36,564 nucleotides of DNA from Planctomycetota bacterium (lineage in GTDB: Bacteria; Planctomycetota; PUPC01; JACPCR01). Shown here piece by piece: positions 7,150 to 17,000 of the stretch (positions are counted from its first letter, which is position 1; each line of letters opens with the position of its first letter). The translations under genes and the position numbers were made by a program. Below the pieces are notes generated by a model. It was not told the origin of the DNA and did not search any database. It saw only the letters and a program-made list of their open reading frames with translations. The stretch covers positions 1 through 36,564 of the forward strand of contig JAQBXN010000090.1 in assembly GCA_027625095.1 (NCBI GenBank), read 5' to 3'.

Positions 7150-7525
7150 CGATCTGCGTGAGGTCATTGAGCGTGACTTGAGCGATGCTGCGATTCCTGC
7201 CCTCTCAGCCGACCGTAGATTCGCCACTGCCTATAACGCTGTCCTCCAATTGGCAAAGATGGCCATTGCTTGTGCAGGCTATCGAGTTTCCGCCAGGAGC
7301 GGCCATCACCAGACCACTTTCGTGGCTCTCAAACTCGCGATAGGCAATCCGGTTATCAACCTGGCGGGCTATTTCGAAATCTGCCGAAGAAAGCGAAACA
7401 TGGTTGATTACGACTCCGCACACGTTGTGACTGAAACCGAAGCAACTGAACTGCTAAATGAAGCCGATAGATTTCGTCAGCTCGTCGAAGACTTGATAGC
7501 GCAGAACTACCCTCAGTTAAGTTGA
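7082..7525 (+). CDS. HEPN-domain protein (toxin-like partner)
   Basis: This is a 147-residue all-helical protein of the HEPN superfamily. It starts MTWQQLLANGRAQAHETSKQ, with a core helix around RRFATAYNAVLQLAKMAIAC and the motif RRKRNMVDYDSAH (residues 102-114). The last carries the Arg-Asn...His/Tyr residues typical of HEPN active sites. It overlaps the preceding gene and is probably translated from the same message. It differs from the broken HEPN at 2619-3009 and belongs to another subfamily. Likely activity: RNA cleavage or a regulatory fold controlled by the nucleotidyltransferase. The biochemical activity is inferred. Confidence 0.82.
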   Translation: MTWQQLLANGRAQAHETSKQELDDLREVIERDLSDAAIPALSADRRFATAYNAVLQLAKMAIACAGYRVSARSGHHQTTFVALKLAIGNPVINLAGYFEICRRKRNMVDYDSAHVVTETEATELLNEADRFRQLVEDLIAQNYPQLS

Positions 7526-7728
7526 GATCCAGGTGGGACATCTTCGACCGATGTCCAGTTGGTGGAGAAATAGATGGAGTGTTTCGACCGCTGGGCAGTA
7601 GGCGGCCAACTAGCCGTAGACAATCGGGCAAATAATGCGGCCGACTTCCTCTCCCGCCTGTATGCAAATGTTCCCGGCCTCTGGTACCGGGAAAGTATTC
7701 GGAGGATCGGCGAAGAGTGAATGTGCCA

Positions 7729-7819
7729 GAAGGAACTCAGGAAGAATTATTGACTTTCCCGGGAGGGGGTTCCATCCTCCTTCCTTACGATTCTGCAGCC
7801 ATCTACTGGAGTCAGGGAA
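7729..7819 (+). repeat. rraA leader, source of the duplicated segment
   Basis: The 90 bases before the rraA-like gene are nearly identical to 6112-6203, so the leader as well as the coding start was copied. The stretch contains a GGAGG...CCTCC inverted repeat and a weak GGAG element 9-12 bases ahead of the ATG. Upstream in the same gap, TTCCCGG (7671-7677) and CCGGGAA (7687-7693) form a hairpin without a T-run. No other gene is visible in 7526-7819. Confidence 0.7.
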
Positions 7820-8560
7820 ATGTCTGAGGAGAAAGAGATTCGTCATCTTGATATTTCGACCACCGAGCGCGTTCGGCGATACAAGGAATTTTATGGCGGT
7901 TGCGTGTCTGATGCCCTGAGCGGGTTGGGAGTGAGGGACACAGTGCTCTCCCCAGACTTTTATCCGCTCCAGCCGGACCTCATTCTGGCGGGAGAAGCTC
8001 TGACGGTGAAGCTGCATTCTCTTGCAGGCGAAATTCTCACCGAAGAGGAACAAGAGGCCCAGAAGGCTGAGTGGAAGCGGATCGGCACGCCCCAGAAGAG
8101 GATGATGCAGCAGGTATATCCCGGCTGCGTGCTTGTCTATGACACCGGAGGAGATACTCAACCGGCGCATTACGGAGAGATGAGCTGCGTGCTCGCCCAG
8201 TCCCACGGTTGCGTGGGTATTCTCATCGCGGGAAATATTCGAGATACACGGTACGTCATGAAGATGGAGGACTTTCCTGTCTTTACTTTGGGCACAAGAC
8301 CCAATGCTTTTGGCGGGTGGCGCATCACTCACATTCAACAGCCCATCTACCTGCCCGGTCACCTGTCCCATTATGTGAAAGTCTGCCCCGGCGATTTTGT
8401 TTTCGGAGATACGGACGGCGTTCAGGTGATCCCGAAGGAGTTCATCGATGAAGTGATGCTCCGCTGCGAGGCCATTGTGGAACACGAGAATGAAGAGCGT
8501 CGCCTGATCGCAGATGGGATGCCCATCGAAGAGGTCTATGAAAAGTACGGCGATTTATGA
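7820..8560 (+). CDS. RraA-like protein (HMG/CHA aldolase family)
   Basis: This is a 246-residue RraA/dimethylmenaquinone-methyltransferase-like fold. Diagnostic pieces are FYGGCVSDALSGLGVRD near the N-terminus, SHGCVGILIAGNIRDTRY (Arg-Asp of the substrate and metal site) and PGDFVFGDTDGVQVIPKEF. Family knowledge: relatives are Mg-dependent 4-hydroxy-4-methyl-2-oxoglutarate or similar 2-oxo acid aldolases/decarboxylases, or inhibitors of RNase E. The usual DG before xxRD is AG here. In this setting a catabolic role on sugar-derived 2-oxo acids is more likely than RNase regulation, but that is inference. A scrambled copy lies at 6112-6452. Confidence 0.85.
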   Translation: MSEEKEIRHLDISTTERVRRYKEFYGGCVSDALSGLGVRDTVLSPDFYPLQPDLILAGEALTVKLHSLAGEILTEEEQEAQKAEWKRIGTPQKRMMQQVYPGCVLVYDTGGDTQPAHYGEMSCVLAQSHGCVGILIAGNIRDTRYVMKMEDFPVFTLGTRPNAFGGWRITHIQQPIYLPGHLSHYVKVCPGDFVFGDTDGVQVIPKEFIDEVMLRCEAIVEHENEERRLIADGMPIEEVYEKYGDL

Positions 8561-8696
8561 AACATAGGAATGCCTGGTTCTGAATGTTGATTTCCGGGCT
8601 TCACGGGACATCTGGGCTAGATAAGATTAGCGGTCAGACGAATGCTTCCCGTTTACTATAGTTATTCCGCTCCAACTCCGTTACAGGAACAGATCC

Positions 8697-10589
8697 ATGG
8701 AACAGTTACGCAAGATTCTTCTGAAGCCAATACTGGACAACGAACGAACCCGCCGGTACCAGGAGGTCATCGATAAGACTATCGATGAATTCAAGAAGAA
8801 CTGGGATCTTGAACGCGGCATGATCGGTACCGTGGGACTCGAGCTTCCCCATGAAGCGGACCCGAATTACTGGGACTTATCGGAAGAAGACCGGGCAGGC
8901 ATTACCAGCGAAGAAGCACACAGAGCCTATCGGCGTGCTGCTGGTCGCGGAGGAACAGCCCCTCTCTGCGCCGCGGCATTCGCCTGGCACAGCCATCTCT
9001 CACGCCACCATCACGACCCCGATATCGTTCGATTTTTCGAGAATGGCCTGAAGTTCTTTACGGGCACAATTGGAGAGGATGGAGTCCTAGCGATGCATGG
9101 GCTGAACGGATTGGTCTGGGCGCACGGATGGGATCTTGAGGGGCTGATCTACGGGCTGGTATTTCTCTGGGACGAGATGAACACCGAGGTGCGGGACGCT
9201 GCCATTGCCCGCCTCCGCAAATCCGGCGAGAGATTCTTTGCTATGGGGTCATCGGGAACTCACGGCAACCAGGGCTGCGTCCAGGCCCTGGGGCTTTTCC
9301 TTTACGGAGAGTTACTGGACATGCCCGAGGCCATCGAAGCATCTAATCAAAGGTGGAAAGAATTGGCACCGATGACCCTCGACAATACAGGCCAGGTCAT
9401 CGAACAATACGGTCCCTGCATGCATTATTCGTACACCTGTTTTATCTATGCATGGATAAACGCCTTCCTCCGTAACGGGGATGGACAGGAAGACCGGATT
9501 GAAAAGTGTCTTGACTGGTTCCGGTATCGTCACACAGAGAGCCTTTACCCAATGCCGGGCCCTTCTTCCCGTGGATACTACGAAAGCATCAAGCCCAAAA
9601 TAGTCGATATTATTCCGGCCCTTGAGGAGCTGTCTGTACGCAAGCCATACTTCCAGAAATTCATCGACTCTATATGGGGAAAAATAGGAGACGCCGGCGC
9701 CGGAGGGATCGGGCACGGCGGCTCCACCATGATGTGGGCTATCCTGGCCTGTCCTGGTATCCAGGAAGCGAAACCCAGCCATCGGACCGAGTGGGAGAAG
9801 CCTTTTGAAGAATATTACGAATACATCGACCTGTTTGGAAAATCTCCCCTGGCATACCTTCTGGTGAAACGGGAGTATCAGACTACTTTCAACATCCGAG
9901 ACTTTCTTCCGTTTTCAGGGATTCAGACTTGGTCCTGGGGGGACGAGCCACCCATTATCCATCCAACCAAACTAGCGCCTTCAACCACCCAGGCATGGGG
10001 GCTCGACACGGCTCGACAGGGCGTCAGCAATAATTGGGGACTATTCGGGGCCGGCGCTTTCGTAGTTGACGCCAAATTTAAGTTGGGATTGGAGCAGGGC
10101 AAGCCCTCCCTGATGGTCTCAAGGTATGACCACCTTTGGAGAATCCTTGTCTTCACTGATGCCTCCACCCTGATCCTGGAATTCGGCAAACAAGGACCTC
10201 GAAAGACTCTCTGGACCCTTAACCGCCTTGAACCAGCAGAGCCCAATATCGGAGATGGACAGGTCACCTTCAAAGGCCGTAAAGCTGTGCTTTATTCCAC
10301 GATCCAGACACCAACACTAAACGCCCTGGGGCCGGGTGAATGGACGGAGGGGGTACAAGTCCTCGAATACGACTGTGGACAGGAATTCTGCGCTTTCGCG
10401 TTTTCAGGCGGCCCGTTTGAATTCATAACTCCACGACCAACTGAAGAATGTGTCTACGAATTCAAAGATGTTTCGGGCCGTTACCGTCTCGCCCTGGCCA
10501 GCGGGTTCTTCGCCGAAGACAATCCAGGTAACTGCACCTTGAATCGGCAAGTGCTCACTGATGAGACAACCTTGGAAAGAGTGAGCTGA
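8697..10589 (+). CDS. Probable (alpha/alpha)-toroid polysaccharide lyase-like protein
   Basis: This is a 630-residue protein without a signal peptide. The first two thirds are helical with aromatic- and histidine-rich turns (SGTHGNQGCVQALGLFLYGE, YGPCMHYSYTCFIYAWINAF, GGIGHGGSTMMWAIL). The final third, from about residue 450, is beta-rich (WRILVFTDASTLILEFGKQG, GRKAVLYSTIQTP). A helical toroid followed by beta sandwiches is the layout of heparinase II/III and alginate-type lyases, but I see no unambiguous catalytic tetrad, so the family call is tentative. AGGA precedes the ATG at good spacing. It follows the rraA-like gene by 136 bases in the same direction and may act on the same glycan. Confidence 0.6.
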   Translation: MEQLRKILLKPILDNERTRRYQEVIDKTIDEFKKNWDLERGMIGTVGLELPHEADPNYWDLSEEDRAGITSEEAHRAYRRAAGRGGTAPLCAAAFAWHSHLSRHHHDPDIVRFFENGLKFFTGTIGEDGVLAMHGLNGLVWAHGWDLEGLIYGLVFLWDEMNTEVRDAAIARLRKSGERFFAMGSSGTHGNQGCVQALGLFLYGELLDMPEAIEASNQRWKELAPMTLDNTGQVIEQYGPCMHYSYTCFIYAWINAFLRNGDGQEDRIEKCLDWFRYRHTESLYPMPGPSSRGYYESIKPKIVDIIPALEELSVRKPYFQKFIDSIWGKIGDAGAGGIGHGGSTMMWAILACPGIQEAKPSHRTEWEKPFEEYYEYIDLFGKSPLAYLLVKREYQTTFNIRDFLPFSGIQTWSWGDEPPIIHPTKLAPSTTQAWGLDTARQGVSNNWGLFGAGAFVVDAKFKLGLEQGKPSLMVSRYDHLWRILVFTDASTLILEFGKQGPRKTLWTLNRLEPAEPNIGDGQVTFKGRKAVLYSTIQTPTLNALGPGEWTEGVQVLEYDCGQEFCAFAFSGGPFEFITPRPTEECVYEFKDVSGRYRLALASGFFAEDNPGNCTLNRQVLTDETTLERVS

Positions 10590-11043
10590 GCTCACCTTCA
10601 GAACAACATTGGCTGTCACCGAACTATTTGAAACGTTGTCTGGAAACCCGATCTTTACCCACATATTTTGTCCCAGAGCAGAACTCCGGACGTCGACCTG
10701 ATCAAAAGTGTTACAAAACCCGTCCGGCTCTTCAGCTGCCAGACGAGTTGGCAAGGGGCGTTGCACGCGATCTGTGTAACGACAAGCCCTCTACAGCCCC
10801 CTCCAGTCCATCCAGCAGACAGCCCATTCAACAACCGAAAGAAAGACGGCACCACTGTATCTACGCCTCGTCCGTGGCGGAACACGTCTGTACATTTATT
10901 GGGCGGTAAACATGTACCCGCGAGGGCACCATGATCATTCTCTCCAGCCTCGGTAGGGAGTCTTCAGAGTCCTTGCGGTGCGAGCGCGCCAACATGTTTC
11001 AGACGTCTATAAAACCGCCCGGACGGTTGGGTGCTACAGTGCT
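10590..11043. other. 454-base gap without a recognisable gene
   Basis: Short frames exist on both strands but none has protein-like composition or a start signal. Both neighbouring genes end here (convergent), so the space probably holds terminators. Only the weak hairpin at 11013-11028 is visible. Confidence 0.5.
11013..11028 (-). terminator. Weak terminator-like hairpin after the sulfotransferase gene
   Basis: On the minus strand AACCG-TCCGGG-CGGTT is followed by TTAT, 16 bases beyond the stop of the gene ending at 11044. The stem is only 5 base pairs, so this is a weak candidate. Confidence 0.35.
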
Positions 11044-11598
11044 TTAACTGTAACGATGGAGCACGGGATCAACGATTTTCGCCATTGCGTCAATTTGCAG
11101 GGACAGTCCCAGGAATCGAGCGATACGCTCCGCCGCCTGTGCAGGATCGTTGAGCGCGTCATGAAACGCGACATCAAGAGTCCTGATGTTCGCCATGGTG
11201 GCAAGCCACTTTTCAACGCTGGACAGATGTGATCGGTAGTGCCTGGCCATCGTCTGATCGTCCGGCCCTGGTTCTACCTTTCTTCGACTGAGCATCGTTG
11301 CCTGTGAGGCGAGGACTTCTTCAAGGGGACGTCGCATGAACAGGATGCGGTATTCGTGATCCTTTGGTAGATGCTGTAATAGTGCCGATACGACTTTGAG
11401 TCCTTTCCCTTCGGCCAGTTCCAGCCATGAACTGTCATTTTCGAGTTGCTTTACTCTATCGTATTCGTAATAGCCCCGGGGATTGTCTTCGTCAGGCGCT
11501 CGCAAACCGTCACTCAGTATCGGCAGGCCGCCGGCATCGAGCATCTGCATGCAGAGGGAAGTGCCTGAACGGGGTAAACCGGATACAACAGTGATCAT
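11044..11598 (-). CDS. Sulfotransferase-family protein
   Basis: This is a 184-residue P-loop protein. The 5'-phosphosulfate-binding loop is GLPRSGTS (residues 7-14). The 3'-phosphate-binding region is YRILFMRRPLEEVLASQ, where arginine and the later serine are expected ligands of PAPS. The length is at the short end of the family, but the protein looks complete. Family knowledge: such cytoplasmic enzymes transfer sulfate from PAPS to an alcohol or sugar; the acceptor here is unknown. The gene is divergent from the PhyH-like gene with 48 bases between the starts, so the two probably share a control region. Confidence 0.8.
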   Translation of the reverse strand: MITVVSGLPRSGTSLCMQMLDAGGLPILSDGLRAPDEDNPRGYYEYDRVKQLENDSSWLELAEGKGLKVVSALLQHLPKDHEYRILFMRRPLEEVLASQATMLSRRKVEPGPDDQTMARHYRSHLSSVEKWLATMANIRTLDVAFHDALNDPAQAAERIARFLGLSLQIDAMAKIVDPVLHRYS

Positions 11599-11646
11599 GG
11601 TTCAATACTCAGGAAAGCTTGGACGCTGACTACGCCCTACCATGAA

Positions 11647-12396
11647 ATGACAATAAACCAAATAGTACAAGCCTTGCTGCTCGATGGGGTCGTCATGATC
11701 GAGAATCAAATTACAGACGACCAATGCGACCGTGCTCTTGCCGGCATCGAGTGGGGCATGAAAAACAAAACCGGTCGTTATCAATTTCATCGGCAGCAGA
11801 CCCATGAATGGTTCGAGGAGCATCCCATCTTTGTGGAGCTGATCGAGCATCCGCTGGTCATTGGGCTCTGTGAGACGTTTTTCGGTGATGGCTACCATCT
11901 CATCTGCGCGGAGGTTACCCGCAATCAGAAGGACAACCACTACCTTCCTGGCACTAAAAAACTGCATCAGGATAGGCCCTTTTTTCCGAAGCAACCGGAG
12001 CTGGCAGACGATATCTACAATCGAATATACGGGTTTACCGCACAATGGGCGTGCCAGGACATTACGCCCGAAATCGGGCCCACGGGCTTCATGGTAGGAA
12101 CGCACAATTCGAGGCAGACCTTTACCAACGAAGACCTGAAACCGGAAAGCTCATTTACGAATTTCTTCCCCAAAGGCAGCCTGATTCTCTACGACCATCG
12201 CATCTGGCACTGCGGCGTGGACAATCTCACGGATACGCCAAGAGACCTGCCTCAGAATTGTTACTCCCGTCTCGAAATAGACAAAGTGCAGCTAAAGACC
12301 CTCATGCCCGACGGGACGGAGGAATACATCCTCTGCAAGGGATTGATGGCTGTTGCGAGTGACGCAATGAAGAAGCTGCTTATGCCGATTGAATAG
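11647..12396 (+). CDS. Phytanoyl-CoA dioxygenase (PhyH)-like protein
   Basis: This is a 249-residue Fe(II)/2-oxoglutarate-dependent oxygenase-like protein. Metal ligands are visible as His107-x-Asp109 (KKLHQDRPF) and His188 (RIWHCGVDN). Arg208 in NCYSRLE is a candidate for binding 2-oxoglutarate. The core GPTGFMVGTHNSR is characteristic of PhyH proteins. The substrate is unknown; bacterial members hydroxylate many small molecules, including amino-acid derivatives and secondary metabolites. No Shine-Dalgarno sequence is seen before ATG 11647. It converges on the ATP-grasp gene downstream. Confidence 0.88.
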   Translation: MTINQIVQALLLDGVVMIENQITDDQCDRALAGIEWGMKNKTGRYQFHRQQTHEWFEEHPIFVELIEHPLVIGLCETFFGDGYHLICAEVTRNQKDNHYLPGTKKLHQDRPFFPKQPELADDIYNRIYGFTAQWACQDITPEIGPTGFMVGTHNSRQTFTNEDLKPESSFTNFFPKGSLILYDHRIWHCGVDNLTDTPRDLPQNCYSRLEIDKVQLKTLMPDGTEEYILCKGLMAVASDAMKKLLMPIE

Positions 12397-12545
12397 CCAT
12401 CACTCTGATCCCCGTTCCGCTTCATATTGCAGCGCAAGCAGCGAAAAGCCTCTCGCCCGCAGCAGCGGAAATCCATCCAGATGAGTAGTTCAGATCGTAA
12501 CCTCCTGTTTGCCGTCGGCGAAGTTCGGAGGTGGAGTTGTGGCGC

Positions 12546-13589
12546 CTACAAAGTTGCCATCTCAACGTTGTCGAAATTCCGACCGTAAAACTTCATGTAA
12601 AGTACTTTGCGGTCGAGAGCTTCAATTACGTATCGGGGGAAGTTAACTTTGGTGAACTTCTGGGCGCTGCCAAGACCGCCTGGGCTGAATACGACTATCT
12701 CCATGAGTTTGTCGCCGACGATATCCAGCCCTACAAGGAACATGCCATCCTGCACAAGTTTGGGGCGAACAATTTCAGCAATGCGGAGAGCCTGGTCGTC
12801 CACTTTGGCTTCGGCGAGAGTAACGCCTGTGTGGACGCCGGAGCGCATGTCGCCTTCTGTGCGTATGCGGCGAAAGGCCGCGTATTTGCCTTTTACTCGG
12901 AGGGGGCGGCCGTTCATGACGAAGAGGCGCATGTCCCCTGCCTCGGACGCGGGCAGGTATCGCTGTGCGATAACGAAACCGTCCCGGCTGACTGCGTCGA
13001 TCATTTGATTCAAGTTGGAGATGTCATCCGGTCTGACTATGAATACGTTTGCGCCTCCCGACCCTTGGAGTGGCTTGAGCACAATCGTGCCGTGTTCTTT
13101 TGCGAAGGACTTGAGTTCACCACGGTTGCGGGTAATCAAAGTTTCCGGCCGGACCTCTTCCGGAAAGAGTTGGAAATACATCTTGCTTGCCGCTTTGGAA
13201 AGGCCGTTCGGGTCGTTCACCACGATCACTCCTCTGCGCATGGCCACACGAGCAAACTCCACTGCAACGCCCGCGGCCCAGGGCCGGCTTAAAAGGTCGT
13301 CGGAAGGCACGTTACGCATCATTAACACGTCCAGGAGATCCACGTTGATGCGTTCCTTGATGGCTTTTTTACTCTGCAGCGCTTTGAGGAAGCTCGCCGG
13401 GTTTTTGTATTTTCCCTTGGCCACGGTTGTCGCGTGGGCGCAGATATCGCCGGTTGGATCGTATTCGAGGTCTCCAACGCCGATCACCCAGACTTCGTGG
13501 CCGCTGTTCACTGCCTCGCAGCCGAGGCGCGTAGTGGTGAAGTCTGGCTCTTCTGTGTCGATGTTGTTGACGATGAATCCGATTCGCAC
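12546..13589 (-). CDS. Glutathione-synthase-like ATP-grasp ligase
   Basis: This is a 347-residue protein with the GshB layout: N-terminal MRIGFIVNNID, the MRNVPSDD loop, VVNDPNGLSKAASKMYFQ, the glycine-rich ATP lid VLKPLQGSGGANVF, QRYLPASEAGDMRLFVMNG, and FLVGLDIVGDKLMEIVVFSP. In GshB the last motif is D...E-x-N, giving two metal ligands from E-x-N. Here Asp289 and Glu297 are kept but residue 299 is Val instead of Asn. Family knowledge: these ligases form a peptide-like bond with ATP. The substitution and the absence of a gshA-like gene here suggest a different product from glutathione, or weakened activity. Confidence 0.85.
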   Translation of the reverse strand: MRIGFIVNNIDTEEPDFTTTRLGCEAVNSGHEVWVIGVGDLEYDPTGDICAHATTVAKGKYKNPASFLKALQSKKAIKERINVDLLDVLMMRNVPSDDLLSRPWAAGVAVEFARVAMRRGVIVVNDPNGLSKAASKMYFQLFPEEVRPETLITRNRGELKSFAKEHGTIVLKPLQGSGGANVFIVRPDDISNLNQMIDAVSRDGFVIAQRYLPASEAGDMRLFVMNGRPLRVKGKYAAFRRIRTEGDMRSGVHTGVTLAEAKVDDQALRIAEIVRPKLVQDGMFLVGLDIVGDKLMEIVVFSPGGLGSAQKFTKVNFPRYVIEALDRKVLYMKFYGRNFDNVEMATL

Positions 13590-14035
13590 TTACAACCTCC
13601 TGTTGCCGAGATCCAGGATCGAAGCACTGTTGATGATGGACCCCGACTTCGGTTCAGTCTCGGGCCTGGAAAATAAATGGGAACAAACGACGGACACGTC
13701 AGCACGCCCAGCCGCTGTGACTCTTTGGCGATCTGCATGCCCGCGTCCACCTTCCTGACGAAAAGGGGCCGGAGTCTACCCCCGGCTGTCAGGTAATCCA
13801 TCAAAGAAAAAAGACCACTCAAACGGGCAGAGTCCCGGGCCAATCCACTCACCAGCACAGACCCGCATTGTGACCTGAAATGCAGTCTCCTGGGCAAAGC
13901 TAAACGGAACCTGGAGTTCACCATTCCAAGTTCCCGCCATTTAGTCCTTTCGGGGACATTGCCACACTATCTCGCCTCAGCTAATATCCGGCCCATCTTC
14001 AAAGATCCTTAAAGCACGCCTCTGGAGTTCATCGC
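13590..14035. other. 446-base divergent intergenic region
   Basis: No convincing gene is present. A 138-codon minus-strand frame (13508-13924) overlaps the start of the ATP-grasp gene and has unlikely composition. The region must contain promoters for the ATP-grasp gene and the giant gene, but I see no strong -35/-10 pair. GGAG at 14024-14027 is a well-placed ribosome-binding site for the ATG at 14036. Confidence 0.45.
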
Positions 14036-17000
14036 ATGCGATTCCCTGTCGCCGCCGCGTTGTGCGCGGTAATTTTCTTTGCGTCGTCTTCCCTTTTTGC
14101 TCAGCCGGCTGCCGAGCTTTACAAACAGGCTGAACAGCACCGGCGGGCTGGTGATTTCGGCGAGGCCGTCAAGGCTTACCGGCAGTTCCTGCGGGGGGCT
14201 AAGAGGGACAGCAACTACAAAGAAGCGCAGTTGAATCTGGCCTCTTCCCTGCTGGAGATTGGTGAAGCGATCCAGGCGGGGCGTGTCCTGGGCGATTTCG
14301 TGCAGCAGTGGCCGGGCGATAAGCGTGAAAGCGAGGTGAGGCTGCAGGTAGCGCAATTGCATGAAGCGAACGGAGATTTTCTGAAGGCGGTTGCCTCTTA
14401 TAAGGAGCTTCTTGAACGTTTCAAGGAGTTGCCGAACGGGCACGAGCTCCGGATGCACCTTTGCCGGATCTACGAGGATGTCCTGAGTAATCCGACCAGG
14501 GCGGTGGCGGAGTATGAGGCGCTGTTGAAGCGTGATCCCAAAGGGCCCAAAGCCCCCGAAATTTTGATGGAGATCGGTCGCACTCACGAGAAGAGCACCG
14601 GCGACCTGTTGGCGGCTCGTGACGCCTACGTCCGAATTACTGAAAATTTTGCAGCGAATGAGCTGGCGGAGGAGGCTCTCTACCGGCTGGCGATTATTGC
14701 TGATGAAGGCGGCTCGCGGCAGTTCGCAGTGGCTGCACTGCATTATCGGGACTTTCTGACTAAGTATCCGAAGTCGAACCGCCAGCAAGCGATTGCAGAG
14801 AGGCTTGCACATCTCTACCTCAACCATCTCAAGCAGTATCAGAATGCGGCCGACGCTTACACTGCCGTGCTCACCTTCAATGACACCCCGCAGGTGCGGC
14901 TTGCCCGGTTGCGCGCCCTCGAAAAGACGCAGGATCCCGCTCGAATCCTGCCGGCCTATCGTGAGTTCATTGAGAAAAACCCGAACACCCGGGAGGCCCG
15001 TACCGCCGGACGCAACCTGTCGCAACTCCTGTGGGATCTCGATAAACAGGACGAGGCTATCGCCGAAATGAAGAAGGTCGCTACCGCGGAGTCTGCCAGT
15101 ATCGACGATCGTCTCGAGCTTGCTCGCATGCAGAACGAGGCCGGACAATATGATCAGGCGCTAACAACCTTCGCGGAAATTGCGGCAAGTCAGCCGAGCG
15201 GGGATTTGTTTGTTCGGATGAGCACCGGGCCGCTCGCCCTGGTCGCGAAAATTCGTGAGAAGCAGCGGGAGGAAATCCCGGAAGCTGAAGAGCTTCCCAT
15301 GACCCCTGAAATTACCGCGGCCTATGCCAAGGCTGAAACGGTACTTAAGGAGGCGCTTGAAAAGTACCCTGATCATCAGGACATCACAGTCACAGTCGCC
15401 TGGCAACTTGCTACCGGTGTTTACGAGCCGCAGAAGAAATTCGCCGAAGCTGCCGCGGCCCTTGCTCCCATCTTTCAGAATCATCCTTCTTATCAACACC
15501 ACGCATCCCGAGAACACGGGGGGCTGTTGCTCCTCAAATACTACCGCGAAGCCGATCAACTCGACCAGGCTTCCAAGCTGCTTTACTCCGCCCTCGCCCG
15601 TCATCCGAGTCACCCACGCCTTCGTGAGACCCTCGCAGAGCTGGTGAACGTCTACGTCCGCGCAGCCCTCCCATTACCAGTGGCTGCGGAGGAAGCTTCA
15701 ACTACCAGGAAGCCCAGGCCGGCTCCCTTGCCCGCTCCCTCGGAGCAACAGGTAAAGAAATACCTCAAGAAGGCCATCGATATCGCCCAAAGTATTTTGC
15801 GGGCTGACGATTCCGACACCGCCGCAGCGCTCGCGACTGCATATGTCATCGAGGCATACATGGTTTCAGGTGAAGAGCTCGAAGGTCTCACCTGGCTTGC
15901 GCGCCTTCCGAGATACCAGGCAGACCAGAATTTCCGTGGGCTGCATGGCATCTTTCTCGACATTCGTAAGAAGATTGCGGAGCCTGCCCTGTATGCTCTT
16001 ACCCACGACGATCTCGATCTCAAGACCTGGCGGTTCAAGCAAGATCCAAACAACGCGGGCGAGGCTGAAGATTGGGTATCCAAGGCCGATCACACACAAT
16101 GGCAGGAAGCCACCGCGGGCAAGGACTGGGGCGACTTCGATGGCTACGGCTGGTTTGCCACTACGATTGCTCACACCGGTTCGCCCGAATCCTATCGACT
16201 GCGGTTTGAGTCTATCGGCGGCGAAGCCTGGGTTTATGCCAACGGCACGCTGGTAGGTAATCTCAAAGAAGGGGCAAATGAAGTCAGCTTCCCACTCACC
16301 GGCGAGGATGAGATCAAGCAACTCAGTCTTGTGATTCGCATTCAAGACAAGGGCGGCGAAGGAGGGCTCACGGGCAAGGTCATGCTGAGCCGACCGAAGC
16401 CCCTCGCCGATGCCGACTTGCTCAAGTCTGCGCTTTCCAACCATGCGCTCGGCCGGGCTGATGAAGCCGTCCGCCAATACGATGCTTACCTGAAGTACAT
16501 CGAGAAAGACGGCATCCCAGCCGGTCTCGGCGATCCCCGGCCGCTTGTCGCCAGTATGAAGAATGACATCCTTCTCCTCCGTGGCGAACTCGAAGCAGTC
16601 GAGCAATCGATCACCGAATCGTCCAGCCCGTTCCTGCTCTTGCGACTGGCCGATAGTTTTGGGGCCAAGAAGGATGACGACAAAGCGTTCCAGTACTTGC
16701 AGCGGGCCCGTGAAGCTTCCCAACGCAGCCCGCACACTATCCGCCGACTGGCGCAGGCTTATGAACGCCGCAACATGTTCGAGGAGGCGATTGCTGAATA
16801 CACCTCGCTCCTCACCGCCCTGAGCGAGGCCGATGTCGAATCGCTGAAACGCCACATCGTTTACCTTGCCGCGCACCGTTTGAACAACGTCAAGAAGGCC
16901 CGCTCCCTCGCCCAGAAATTCAATAAGAAGACACCGAGTTCTTATTGGGAACGCACACTGGCTGACCTCTATAAAGATCGGGACCCGCGCGATTACGCCA

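Noticed and set aside
7750..7791. TTGACT...TACGAT promoter for the rraA-like gene
   Set aside because: The spacing is 30 bases, far too long for a sigma-70 promoter.
7610..8485. 291-codon minus-strand frame over the rraA-like gene
   Set aside because: The sense strand carries all family motifs and a proper start.
10628..10934. Small plus-strand frames in the 454-base gap
   Set aside because: They have no start signal, Pro/Ser/Arg-rich random composition and overlapping frames of equal length.
13508..13924. 138-codon minus-strand frame before the ATP-grasp gene
   Set aside because: It overlaps the start of a well supported gene in another frame and has Arg/Ser-rich shadow composition.
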